Assembly (NCBI RefSeq): GCF_030704535.1
Contig: NC_081810.1
Location: 2,833,501-2,897,500, forward strand
Direction: 5' to 3'
Origin: Vitis vinifera
Taxonomy: Eukaryota; Streptophyta; Magnoliopsida; Vitales; Vitaceae
DNA: 64,000 nucleotides
Every line of letters starts with the position of its first letter. Position 1 is the first letter of the stretch. Position numbers and translations under genes: made by a program. Under the pieces are notes generated by a model. The model made no database searches, was not told the origin of the DNA, and was given only the letters and a program-made list of their open reading frames with translations. This document shows positions 1 to 11,192 of this stretch, in pieces.

Positions 1-757
1 CAAAACGGAGTCAAAACCAACTGGATCATGCATGAATTCACAGTTGCTAAACCTACAGGGCCTCCAAGAAGAAGTGGTGCCAATGATATGAGGGTATATA
101 TTAAGTCCTCTTTTCATTTATTTTATATTGCATGTTAAGACACTTGTGCAGATTAATATGTATCATAATGTTTCTTGTTTGTTTGTTTGTTTGTTTTTGT
201 TGCAGTTGGATGACTGTGTTCTGTGCAGAGTCTGTAGGACAGACGAAAGGATCTACAAAAGATCACGGCATGCGTCTAGGCTTGATGAATCAGGCTCATC
301 AAGCTCTAAGATTCCGAGACTTGACCTTAACCCTAATCCTAATGAGGTCAATAATCCATATGAGGAGCAGTACTATTATAATAGCATCCAGATGCCTCTC
401 CAAGCCCAACAGCAACAACCTAGAACTGAAATATTCCAAGCCCCACAAGAACCAGATCATTTTGCTCTGCAAAGCACCCAATACCCCATCCTGGACCCTA
501 GTGTCTTGATGCCACTGCCCACTCCTCATCAGTCTATACACTATATTGGGAATGAATTTGGAGGTCAGGGTCTAGATAACTTTGATATAATGAATGGCGC
601 CATTGGCAACAGCAGCTTTGATGCAGGGAATAGTACTGATTTTGGCAACGTCCCTGGGTTCGATTCAACTGATTATGTATATCCGATGATTGACTATGGC
701 AACGATGCTGCACCGATGCCTTCAAACATGAATGGCAACTACGGTCGGCAGCTATAG
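1..757 (+). CDS. NAC-domain transcription factor, 3' part (copy 1, cut by window start)
   Basis: Two exons are visible. The first (1-93, enters from outside) encodes the end of NAC subdomain D ([10 protein letters not shown]) and ends NDMR before a GT donor at 94. A 112 bp intron with a pyrimidine/TTTG-rich tail ends in TTGCAG at 205. The last exon (206-757) begins LDDCVLCRV, the NAC subdomain E signature, and continues into a Q/N/P/G-rich C-terminal region of the kind that acts as an activation domain in NAC factors. It stops with TAG after NYGRQL. NAC proteins are plant-specific nuclear DNA-binding factors. The reading frame visible here is intact. The N-terminal exon and promoter lie outside the window, so whether the gene is functional cannot be judged. 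It is the left arm of an inverted repeat with the pseudogene at 2902-4272 and a paralogue of the intact gene at 23962-25463. Confidence 0.85.
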
Positions 758-1118
758 TAGTAGTTATATATGCTGGGTTTTCTGGACATAGTAGTGTGTT
801 GGTATAATATTGCATTGCACGTCATTCATGCATGTAATCGAAATTTTTGTAATAGGAGTAAATACATATACAAGTTTGAACCCCAACATTGGGTTTTTTT
901 TTTTTTCGGTTAAATGTCATTAAACTTTAGGCATAATGTATCACCTTTCAAGTTTGAGAAGAAAGAAAAGTTAATTATCATAAATGATGACTTCTCCGAT
1001 GAGCAATTACTAGTTGCCTATGTAGTGCCCTAATTTGGGCATATAAATATTGGGTAGTGGGCAAGGTCTCAAGATTGGAGTGGCAAAGATTGAAAAAGTA
1101 TCTTTCAAAAATTTAGGA
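1..1118 (+). repeat. Left arm of NAC-bearing inverted repeat
   Basis: Positions 1-1118 match, in reverse complement, positions 2203-3720. The match covers the NAC exons, the intron, the 3' flank (for example the TGCTGGGTTTTCTGGACATA block) and a distal block around 985-1118 reading GGTCTCAAGATTGGAGT. Homology runs off the window at position 1, so the true arm is longer. The right arm is longer by about 400 bp because of an extra stretch near 2395-2815. Confidence 0.85.
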
Positions 1119-2202
1119 ATTTTTATGGGATGATCCATATATCTTCAAATGTTGCCTTAATGAGAATATTACAAGGTGTGTATCAAATAAGAAAAGAATA
1201 AATTGATAGCATTTCTACATATATTTCATAAAAATAAAAAAATAAAAAATTGTACGTAACTTATGGTACTTTTGAAATGATTGTTTCTCTAGTGCCCAAT
1301 TTCTTCATATTTTAATTGATTTGCCTTCTAATATAGTAACCAACTATTCGTCTAAAAAGCTGCATTAGTACCAAACAGACCTTTTATGGTACATCTAAAC
1401 AAGCCCACTTCAATAAAGCCAATAATATTTCAATTAAATCATACACTTTGAATTTTTTTTTTTTTTTTTTTGTTATGATGGTGTTAATGGTATTTATTGG
1501 TTACAAATATTAATTTGGGAATGATTTATCAAATAATAATTATAATTATGAATGTTTTATATGAAAATAATATTGGAGAAATAGGTATTTGAGATTTTAA
1601 AATGTTGCAAAGTCTTACTTTTTGAAAACTTATTATGTTTGGTTCTCGAAAAAATTGAGGGAAAATGCAAAGGAAAGAAAATAAAGAGAAAAAGTAAAAT
1701 GAAAGAAAAAGTGAAGGAAAATAAAAAATAGAGTTAAAGATGATAAATTATTTTTATTTTTTACTTCAAACTCATTTTATTTGTTTTAACTCATCAATAT
1801 AAAAATTAAATAATTTTAAAATGCATCCGTTTCTAACTAATTTTAATTATATTTAATTTTCTTTGGAATATTTTATAGGACAACCAAACCTGAGAAAATC
1901 ATTTTCATTAATAATTTTTTTCTTTCCTTTGTATTTTTTGGAACCAAACGTATTAAAGATTAGAAAATTTTCTAATAGTTTAAAAACTATAAATTACGTT
2001 ATTATTATTATATTTAATGTTTAATAGGGGAGTTATTATATTTAATGAAATTAATAATAAATGCTTTAGTGATCTTGTTATAAAACACCAATGTTCTTCA
2101 TTAAAATTAATATAAAAAAAATTAGTTTATGAGAATTAACTCTTCTTTCTCCTCAAATAATAATTAACTCTTCTTTATTAAAATTAAAAAAAATTATTAT
2201 AT
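1119..2202. other. AT-rich spacer between the inverted arms
   Basis: No coding sequence is supported. It holds long A and T tracts and one MITE-like element (1633-1953). Near its right end, 2127-2164 carries a block starting TTTATGAGAATTAACTCTTC that is repeated in direct orientation at 2337-2374 inside the right arm. Confidence 0.6.
1633..1953 (+). mobile_element. MITE-like element, family 1 (copy A)
   Basis: The left end reads TTATGTTTGGTTCTCG. The right end contains TTTTTTGGAACCAAACGTA, its inverted complement. The inside is A-rich on the left (runs of GAAAG/AAAAT) and T-rich on the right (CTTTCCTTTG), with a core around TTTTAATTATATTTAATTTTC. Five other copies with the same layout occur in this window. 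It has no coding capacity, so it is a non-autonomous inverted-repeat element. The superfamily is not settled because a clear target duplication is not visible. Confidence 0.65.
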
Positions 2203-3720
2203 TTGAAGGATACTTTTTCATTCTTTGGTACTCCAATCTTGAGACCTTGCCTACTACCCAATATTTCACAATATGCCCAAACTAGGGCACTAAATAGGCA
2301 ACTAATAATTGCTCATCCGGGAAGAGAAGTCGTCATTTATGAGAATTAACTCTTCTTTCTCCTCAAATAATAACCTTGAAGGGTGATCAACCACCGTATT
2401 ATAGACTGCTTTATGCTTATTGATCAAATGAATCTCTTGCAATAAAAAGATCTACCTGATCAACCCTGACATTTTTGTTAGGAAGCTAATACTTCAAGGT
2501 TGAATGGTAGATATTAAACATCATGATCGGTGAATCTATATGGTAGGGATAAAAATTATACAAAATGAACAACATTGTTGGGAGCTTTTTTCCATTGTGG
2601 AATAGTTCATTAATAATCTAGGACCTCCATTTGTGCCATACACATGTAGAGAAAATTGTCAAAATTTTAAACTAAGAATATTTGATGATTCAAAGTTTTC
2701 TTAACCATTCAAAAATATTTGATGATATTTTTCATCTCTCTAGTTTTCTTTTCATTGAGTCATTAATTGTTTGTTTGTTACTCTAAACAAGTTATAGAGT
2801 TTAATGACATTCAACCAAAAAAAGAAAAGAAAAACCCAGTGTTGGGGTTCAAACTTGTATATGTATTTACTCCTATTACATGAATGACATGCAATGCAAC
2901 ATTATACCAACACACTACTATGTCCAGAAAACCCAGCATATATAACTACTACCATAGCTGCCGGCCGTAGATGCCATTCATGTTTGAAGGCATAGTTGCC
3001 ATAATCAATCATCCGATATAAACCCGAGTTTCCATAATCAGTTGAATCGAACCCAGGGACGTTGCCAAAATCAATAGCTGTATTCCAGTCAGGGACATTG
3101 CCAAAATCAATACCATTCCCTGCATCAAAGCTGCTGTTGCCAATGGCGCCATTCATTATATCAAAGTTATCTAGACCTTGACCTCCAAATTCATTCCCAA
3201 TACAGTGTATAGACTGCTGAGGAGTTGGCGGTGGCATCAAGACACTAGGGTCCAGGATGGGGAATTGGGTGTTGCTTTGCAGAGCAAAATGATCAGGTTC
3301 TTGAGGGGCTTGGAATATTTCAGTTCTAGGTTGTGGCTGTTGGGCTTGGAGAGGCATCTGGATCTCCTCATATGGATTGTTGACCTCATTAAGATTAGGG
3401 TTAAGGCCAAGTCTCGGAATCTTAGAGCTTGATGGGCCTGATTCATCAAGCCCAGACGCATGCCATGATCTTTTGTAGATCCTTTCGTCTGTCCTATAGA
3501 CTCTGCATAGAACACAGTCATCCAACTGCAACAAAAACAAACAAACAAGAAACATTAGATACATATTAATCTGCACAAGTGTCTTAACATGCAATATAAA
3601 ATAAATGAAAAGAGGACTTAATATATACCCTCATATCATTGGCACCACTTCTTCTAGGAGGCCCTGGAGGTTTAGCATCTGTGAATTCATGCATGATCCA
3701 GTTGGTTTTGACTCCGTTTT
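2203..3720 (-). repeat. Right arm of NAC-bearing inverted repeat
   Basis: This is the reverse-complement partner of 1-1118. The inner end pairs GGATACTTTTTCATT with AAAAAGTATC near 1095. Compared with the left arm it has an extra stretch of about 400 bp near 2395-2815 that I do not recognise, and small indels within the NAC exon. Confidence 0.85.
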
Positions 3721-4272
3721 GAGATCTTCCTCGGTAGAAGACTAAAGCCTTCCGATACCCCACCGTTCGATCCTTAAATTTGATCTCTTTATCATCTCCG
3801 GTGGCCTTCCAGTATCCTTCTCCAATTGACCTATTGGGACGTTGCCCATTCCAATATTTCCTATCCCTTGGAGTGAAATAGAACCATTCATCATTCCCGG
3901 ATGGCTCGTATCTCGCTGAGTAAAATCAATCAAAATAAAAATCAATTCATATATGCCAATAATACTAAAGAGAAGTAAAACCCTAATTCAAAACATCTTT
4001 GCAAACCATTTAAACTTCAATAGCCAAAAACAAATGACCGCCCATGTTACATCTCATTCAATACTCATTCACGAGATCATTAATTATCAGCAAAAGAGCA
4101 AAAGTACTGAAGAATATATAAAGAAGCAATTGAACTTGAATATAGAAATAAGTAACCTGCAAGTTCATCAGGATCATAAGCATAAAGATTGACTTCTATT
4201 ATCTTGTTGGGTGGCAATGACGGATGATCAATCTTCTTCCTCAGGTAGAAAACTATATTTTGTGCCGCAGAT
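2902..4272 (-). pseudogene. NAC transcription factor pseudogene (copy 2)
   Basis: Three exon-equivalents are readable on the minus strand. Exon 3 is 3525-2902, exon 2 is 3915-3629 (287 bp, the same length as in the intact paralogue) and a partial exon 1 is 4272-4157. Exon 2 encodes subdomains C and D with [10 protein letters not shown] and TNWIMHEF. Exon 3 starts LDDCVLCRV. Two lesions make this a pseudogene. First, exon 1 begins abruptly inside subdomain A (readable from about NIVFYLRKKIDH); the start codon and N-terminus are missing and replaced by an inverted copy of the same exon segment. Second, near the 3' end a net loss of 11 bp relative to copy 1, after DYGN, shifts the frame and adds an unrelated tail of about 30 residues. 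The upstream flank to about 5455 resembles that of the intact gene at 23962-25463. Confidence 0.8.
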
Positions 4273-4330
4273 GTAGAGCTGACGGTTTATTACTTGAGGA
4301 AGAAGGTTGATCATCAGCCATTCCCACCGA
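4205..4330. repeat. Fold-back of NAC exon 1 sequence
   Basis: About 55 bp encoding FYLRKKIDHPSLPP on the minus strand (about 4205-4262) is followed, after a gap of only some 10 bp, by about 55 bp encoding [17 protein letters not shown] on the plus strand (about 4273-4330). The two halves are imperfect inverted copies of the NAC subdomain A segment. Beyond the plus-strand half, 4380-4500 resumes in the orientation of the intact paralogue's upstream region (shared block GGTAAAGAATTAAGATCAA). This marks a rearrangement breakpoint inside exon 1. Confidence 0.75.
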
Positions 4331-4379
4331 ACAACTCCACGTCGAGTAATCAACTATCAACTCCACATCTGCCTCCTAA

Positions 4380-5455
4380 AATCTATACCCTCGTCAAGAA
4401 TCAAGATCAAGTGATCAAGCTGCTGGTAAAGAATTAAGATCAAGGAAGAGTCTAGTTTGAAAAGAACTAGTACCGCTGGTAACTTAACAGATTTTTTATT
4501 TTTTATTTTTTGTTACTTTTATGATTGGCTTATCTTGTTATATATTTTTTAAATTTGTGCTTATCTAATATTTTATCTTTCTTTTTATTTTTTAAAATTT
4601 TTATTTAATTGTATTGACCCTAATTTTCATAGGGAAGTGGTCTAAGAAATATTACATGATTAAAAAAACTCTAATATTATGTTTGGTTCTCGGGAAAACG
4701 TGAATGAAAGAAAATAGAAAGAAAAAAATGAAGAAAAATAAAAAAATAAGTTTAAAATAAATAATACTTCTTTCAACTCATTTTATTTGTTTATCTCTAC
4801 TATATAAATATTAAATAATTTTAAAACATATAAATTTTGATAAATTTTAATTATATTTTATTTTCTTCTGTATTTCTTACGGTGAAACCAAATATAAGAA
4901 TACCATTTTTCCTAACTTTTTTTTTCTTTCATTAATACTTTCCGAAACCATACATAACTTAAGATATTTACATCAATTATTTTGGGATAAAAGCTAATAT
5001 AAGAAATAAATGTAAAACGCAGAAAACATGAGACAATGCCTCAATTGAGGGTATAAATCTATCTTATGATTAGTCTTGTTATAGATAATTGTGTAATTAG
5101 ATGTTATTTTAAAAACATATTTACTAAAAATAATTATAATATTTTTAAATTTTTTAATTAACTAGAAATCTAATTCTCTCCTTACTTCTTCAAAACTTAA
5201 AACTTAAAGTTTTTTGCTTTAAGTGTTTGATAAACTCTTCTATGGCATAACATCAAAATTTAAACGAAGATGTAGAATAATAAATATAAGTAATTTCTAT
5301 GATATAGAAATCCATTGAAAGAGTACAAAGAAATCTACACCATACATGGTATATATTATACAAATCTAGGCATCTTTTATGTAGATATAGGTTTCCATCT
5401 TCAATTTTATATCTACATACTATCTTAAAAATATTTTGATCAAACACGATTATAA
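4380..5455. repeat. Upstream half of NAC segmental duplication (partner 25330-26705)
   Basis: The sequence upstream of the pseudogene resembles that upstream of the intact NAC gene. Shared blocks include GTAGAATAATAAATATAA with the following ATCCATTGAAAGAGTACA (5271-5320 versus 26510-26565) and TTATATCTA-CATACTATCTTA (near 5410 versus near 26665). The duplicated unit therefore covers more than the gene. A MITE-like element at 4677-4959 is present only on this side. Confidence 0.7.
4677..4959 (+). mobile_element. MITE-like element, family 1 (copy B)
   Basis: The left end is TTATGTTTGGTTCTCGGGAA. The right end is TTTCCGAAACCATACATAA, nearly its reverse complement. It has the family's A-rich left half, T-rich right half and the central TAAATATTAAATAATTTTAAAA block. 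The paralogous flank at 25830-25910 has no such element at the aligned position, which supports insertion after the duplication, although the flanking alignment there is gappy. Confidence 0.65.
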
Positions 5456-8400
5456 TATTTTAAAATTTTTAATTATAAAACATGCTATAAACTTTTATAA
5501 GATTGTTATTTAAGACAAAATAAATTTATTTCCAAAAATAAGTAATATCTCAATAAGAATCCTTTGTACCTTTTAAGACAAAATAACATAAATGATCTAT
5601 TCCTATCAATTCAAATATGAAAGCATGATTAAATCGAATTAATGCATGGTGGAGGATTAAATCTATTCCTTTGGATTCTTCACTTCCACATCAATATCTT
5701 TAGATCATATAAGAGTAATCAAACATGGTGGAGGATTTCTCTCCATAATTCGTGTTCGGTTGCTAACAAAATATAATAGAAAGAATCAAAAAAAAAAAAA
5801 AACACTAAAATTCATTGGAAAGAAAATTGAAAAACGATAGTTCGACATGTCCTTGTGCCCTAAAACATAAGAATGAATGAGTTTAAATATTAAAAATAAA
5901 ATAAAATAAAATAAAACAATCTAACCTAAGGCAAATGGCATGCCTTAATGGCTAATAATGTTAAAAAAAAAAAAAAAAACCAATCAAAAAATCCTAAAAT
6001 TAGCTTGTTGGACTCTTTTCCAGCTTGGTTAGTGCTTGGGAAGGCCAAAAAACAAAGTTCGGATGCTTTGTATGGCTTGGTTTGAAGTTTGAAAGCTAAG
6101 TTCGTTTTCAATTTCTCTAGTTAGAAAATTATTGTAGAAGTTCAAAATTTAGGTGATTTGCAAATTCAATTTTTACCACTTTTTAGTCTCCTCATGCTTA
6201 GTTCGAGTTAAGTTTGAAATTGAAGTGATTTTCAAACTCAACTTCTACCAATTTTTGCTTTTACCTCTACTTCCATATTGAAATGTCCAATCCAAATTTG
6301 AAATATTCAATTCACATTTGAAATGTCCAATTCGAAACAAGTTAGATTGAATTTTTACCTTACATATATTTGCTTTAAATAGTCATATCACCCTTGTTTC
6401 AACTCTAATTTGTGCACTTTTGAAGTATTAGATTTCCGACTTCCCAAGTTTCGAAGTTATAAGTGGTTTGCCTTAAGAAACTCTTAGGAAGCAAGTTAGA
6501 ATTCGATTCAAAGTCAATTATGTTGCATCAAACATAAGTGATATTTTGCCCCCTTGATTTGGCTTTCGTTCCAACTCATCTCTAATATAGTTGCATATTT
6601 TTCTCATCATTTTTACAACCTTCATTACTCTTATCACATGTTAACACATGACTCTTTTTACCCTTACTTAGTTTCTCATCGTCCTTTATTGTTCAGAAGT
6701 GTGGCATCTTATTACTATCATAACAATGATTGCCCAAACATAGATTGACCCTATGCAGAGGTAACACACAAATTGACCTTTGTGGTAAAGTCGATATGGG
6801 GGTTGAGCCTTCCCGATGGCAAAGATGGCAGAGCCCCTTGATGAAATTTTGTATGTATGAGTATTTTAAATTAGGATATTTTGATAATTTCATACATATA
6901 ATTTAGTTACCCTAATCATGTTATGTTTAGGGTTAAAATTGGTGCATTAAGAGAAATAGAGAAACACAAATAATAAAACCTAAAGGGTGTGAGGTGTTTT
7001 ATGATTCTCTTATAATCTGAATTTCACATGGTGAAAATCTAGAATGGTTGTAAGTTAATGAAACTCTCATATTAAAAGTGAAACATTATAAATCTTCTAT
7101 GTTCTTATATTTTAATTTCTCAAATTCATTTATTATTACTTTTGATAAATAGGATTAGGATATTTTAATTCTAACATCCATGAGTCTCATATCTCCCACC
7201 TAGAAATGTAGTCCTTTTTTTCTACCTCGATTGGTGTGAGTTTTTTATTTACATTCTCTTCATCCATTTATTTACAAATAAGCTCAAAATAGATAATTAA
7301 TATACAAGTCGGTAAGTTTTCCGATTTAAGGATAAATTCGATTATGAAAACATCACTTTTTCGTAAGAACCCTACATTTTATTGAAATAATTATTAAAAC
7401 TATTTGACTTTTTTTAAAAGAAAATAAATATAAAAAATCAACCATAAGTGTATAACCTTTTTAAAACTTAAAAATATTTTTAAAAGATAGATTCTGAACC
7501 ATGGAACTATGCAGATTCGTCCGTACAATTGGACTGATAGCTCCAGACCCACCTGATTTCTTATATTATACACGTGGCCCATAAGGAAACTGGAAGTGCA
7601 TGTGTTATTGTAGTCAGCCACACAGAGAAGTACTTGTGCTTTGTCTCTTTGAGCTAGACTCGCCAAATAATCGATAAAGAATCGCCACGTAGGGAACAGC
7701 GAGGAGCACAAGGGAATATAATCGGCGCCCAACAAGCCGAGGATTGTCATTACTCTTAAGTGACTCTTTACTCAAGGTCCTCTGCTCAGATATGATGCTT
7801 TCTAGAACCCGATGTCCAAACATTTTTAAAAAGGAAAATACAAAAAAAAAAAAAAAATCAAAATCTTTAAATTAAAAAATATGGGAATGCCTTGGATGCT
7901 CGAAAATTGTTTTTTGAATTTTATATTTGAGGAACTAAATAATTTTCACTTTCTATTTTTTTTTTTAAGTTTGAAAAAGAATTTTAAAAAATACAATATA
8001 GTTTTTACTTTTTTTAATAAGAATTTTTATATTTTGTATATAAAATTTTATTTTAAAAAATAAAAAATATATCCAAACACCAGCTAAAAGTTAAATATTA
8101 GATTTTTAGTATTAATTATTTTATAATTTTCATTATTAAAACATAAAGAAATAATTCCCCTTAAGGTTACTTCTCAATAATATAAATAAATAAAATAAAA
8201 TAAAAAGCAAGAGGTGAGGGAGTGGAGTACAAAATTGAAAGCACATGGGTAAAGAAGAAGGGAGGGAAGAAAGAATAAGTGGACAAACCATATGAGGTTC
8301 AATGGAAAAGACAAAAGTGTCCTTTGCTTCAATCCACGCTAGTGGCATGGTAAAAAAACATTGACTTAGGTGTACTTTTCAACTCCCAAAATATACTCTA

Positions 8401-8589
8401 AATTATTACTTGTTCCACAAGGTAAAGACAAGTAAGATCTCAAAAGGGTAAAAAATTAATAGATTACTAAATGAAATAATAAATATTATATAATTCATTA
8501 TAATTATTTTAAAAATGATGCCTACATGTTGATTAAAGAATTCATCAATGGCGGAGGGTTTTTTTCTTTCCTTTTTATTGTAAAAGATA

Positions 8590-8626
<37 letters not shown>

Positions 8627-8781
8627 TCGAATTTTACAAGGAATGCTATGAAGGTACCATAGCCTTATTGCTAATTAAATTATTTCTGAAGAAACAAATT
8701 CATTAGCATTTGGCATTAAGAAATAGATTTATAAAATGTTACAAATTTAACACCAAATCTCCATAGCACTGTGGTTAGAAA
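5456..8781. other. Intergenic AT-rich spacer
   Basis: I see no supported gene. It contains poly-A and poly-T tracts, a stretch at 6130-6360 with loosely repeated AATTTGAAAT/GTCCAATTC motifs, an island of more balanced composition at about 7490-7815, and an AT microsatellite at 8594-8623. Short open frames here have no recognisable domains. Confidence 0.5.
8594..8623. repeat. (AT)n microsatellite
   Basis: An uninterrupted run of about 15 AT units lies in intergenic DNA. Confidence 0.9.
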
Positions 8782-9293
8782 TCACGATGGAGTGGGTTCG
8801 GGATGGGTAATCTCATCCCAAATTCATCCTATTTATTTATATTTATTCTCATTCCCACTCCAAAAAAATTAAACAAATGGAGTAGAACAAGGTGAGTATT
8901 AGGAAATTCTCATGCTCGTTATGTTAAAAAAAATTTAACATTTTTAAGGTTTTTTTTTTCGAAGTTTAAATTTTATTAAAAATAAATATAATTTATAAAT
9001 AAAAAATATTATAAACATTCATAATTTATTTTTATGAAAAGTATGTTATTTATGTTTAAAAGTTGAAAAATAAAAAAAATAATTAAAATAGTTTTTATTT
9101 AAAATTATATATAATGAAGGCGAAGCGAGGTGGGACAAAGTCATACCTAAACCTATTTCGAACCTATCCAAGGTTTTTAAAAACTTCACAAACCTACTTT
9201 GAACCCATTTATCTTTAATTCAAACCCTTCCCATTAAGGGTGAGATAAAACGGATACTTGAAAAACCTGTCCCATTACCATCTCCAATCGTGG
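8782..9293. mobile_element. Inverted-repeat element, about 510 bp
   Basis: The left end CACGATGGAGTGGGTTCGGG pairs with the right end CCATTACCATCTCCAATCGTG, giving imperfect terminal inverted repeats of about 25 bp. Both ends are rich in GGG/CCC clusters (GGGATGGGTAATCTCATCCC on the left), while the centre is AT-rich and non-coding. This layout fits a non-autonomous DNA transposon. No clear target duplication is visible and no second copy occurs in this window. Confidence 0.5.
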
Positions 9294-10949
9294 TCAACTT
9301 AACAAACCCCTGTAAGAAAAATGAAACTAACTTATAGACGAGAATTTAAAATTTGAAAGCTTAGAGAATAGTCTCCTTATCTTGAAAGATAAGTGAATCA
9401 AACTCCCCTCTAGGGAGATACATTGTATAAATTGAGAGAGTTGAGAGAGAAAAGGTACTCTTGTACTGAAGTAACATGCCAAATAAAACGAATAGTATTG
9501 TAGACAAACAAAACCTAAACCTAGTCTCAACGCTTTGTTCCTTAAATCACCGAAGGCAAAGTAAGGAAAGCGAGATTGCATATGTAAATTTCCCTTGAAA
9601 ATTAAGGAAAAGCTAGCACATACATGTAAAAAGCATCAAAATTTAATGAAGAGTTAAAGTGGTTTGGACTTGAAATATATATTTTAGAGTTTAGACTTAT
9701 GGTTGAACAAATGAGACTTGTTCATAATAACTACTTGTCATTAGGTTGGCTAACTGCTAGCTAAGCTAGAGTATTTGAACTAGGCAAAATACAAATTGAG
9801 CTAGAGTATCGAAACTAGTCTAGCTAAGCTAGAGTACCACAACTACTACTAAAACCGAAGGCCACTATTTGACTCATGGAAGGAATAAAGTAAGGCTTTC
9901 AACGAAGGCCACTATTTATGACTCATGGAAGGAATAGAGTCAGGCTTTCACCAACCAAGGGATATTAAGTTATTTTAAACCAAGTGTGGGTACCGATTGT
10001 TCTAGTGTAGGTCATTATTCCAAATGGAATAAAATATAATAGTTGATATCAATCTTAAATATGAACCATAGTGTGCATGCAAGCATGCATTTCTATACGC
10101 ATATCTATGCACCAAAACTCTCCCTTAACATAAAGGCTTTTTAAAACTCGATCCAGACTTATATGACTTGACTCTGATACCACTTATTAAGATCAAGAAA
10201 TTAATTATCTCATTTGAAAACTAATTAATTATTATTTAAGATCAAACTAATTATTTTTATATGGTTGAAGTTACACCAAATCCCGAGCCGATAACACTAG
10301 ACATACATCTTGAACCAACATCAAATCTCAAGCACACACGATCTCAATCCTTACTTTTAATGCAACCATCATTTTTCTTGAAAATGACATCGTGGTCAAC
10401 CTAACACATACCACTATATTGATTGCACAATTTATACTAACAAAATCAAATAAACCTTCAAAAAAAATACAAATCTTCAACAAAAAAAAAATACATTATT
10501 AGCTATTAAAGTATCAAACTAATTAAAAAAATCATTAAATTGAAAATATCAATGTGTGAGTCATGCTAATTCTAGATATCGAATCCATCTCCACTTGATT
10601 TTGGTGGAGAATTCTATATATGACTGATTCGACATGAATTAAATTAAGGGAAAAATAATAAAATAATTTTGGTAGAGAATTATACATAAATGAAGATTTG
10701 GGATGTTGAGAATAAATGAGAGTCTACAATGTGAATTTAAATTATTATAAGTAAGAAGAGCTTCAACGGCACGCACCGTTACATTAATTGAGGAGGAACC
10801 AAAGTTGAGTTGGAGATAACTCATACTTCCTCGCTCTCCGTGTGATTCCATTTACTAGCCTTTGCCTCCATTACAATTCCTCACACTTTTACAAATTAAA
10901 ATAACAATAAAATTTATTGACTAATTTTTTTCAAGAGTTTGTTCCACGT
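9294..10949. other. Intergenic spacer
   Basis: No gene is supported. It holds a 48 bp tandem duplication (9855-9949) and a cluster of GCTAGAGTA-type motifs just before it (9750-9835). Confidence 0.5.
9855..9949. repeat. 48 bp tandem duplication
   Basis: Two near-identical units start with CGAAGGCCACTATTT and contain GACTCATGGAAGGAATA. The second has a 2 bp insertion and a few substitutions. Confidence 0.85.
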
Positions 10950-11120
10950 CGATTTTACAGAACCTTTTTAATCCAAAAGTGTTTCTGGAAAAAAAAAATT
11001 GATAAAATTTAAAAAATATACAAAGTTACTTATAATATTTTCTAAAAACAATACTTGATAGATAATTATAATAAAAAATACTTTAAAAAAATATTTTTAT
11101 TAAAAACACTTCTCAAGTGA
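10950..11120. mobile_element. MITE-like fragment, family 3
   Basis: It contains the family phrases AAAAGTGTTTCTGG, ACTTATAATATTTTCT and ATACTTGATAGATAATT, which recur at 12638-12860 and, in related form, at 34098-34312, 55561-55742 and 56405-56535. Non-coding. Confidence 0.45.
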
Positions 11121-11192
11121 AAACACTACAATTCCAATCTAATTCAACTTGATATCTAATTTGATGTGATTGATGTAAGTATAACTCAATTT

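Noticed and set aside
7400..7823. Overlapping minus-strand frames of 116 and 69 codons
   Set aside because: No domain recognised, poly-Lys/Phe low-complexity ends, and no splice or promoter context.
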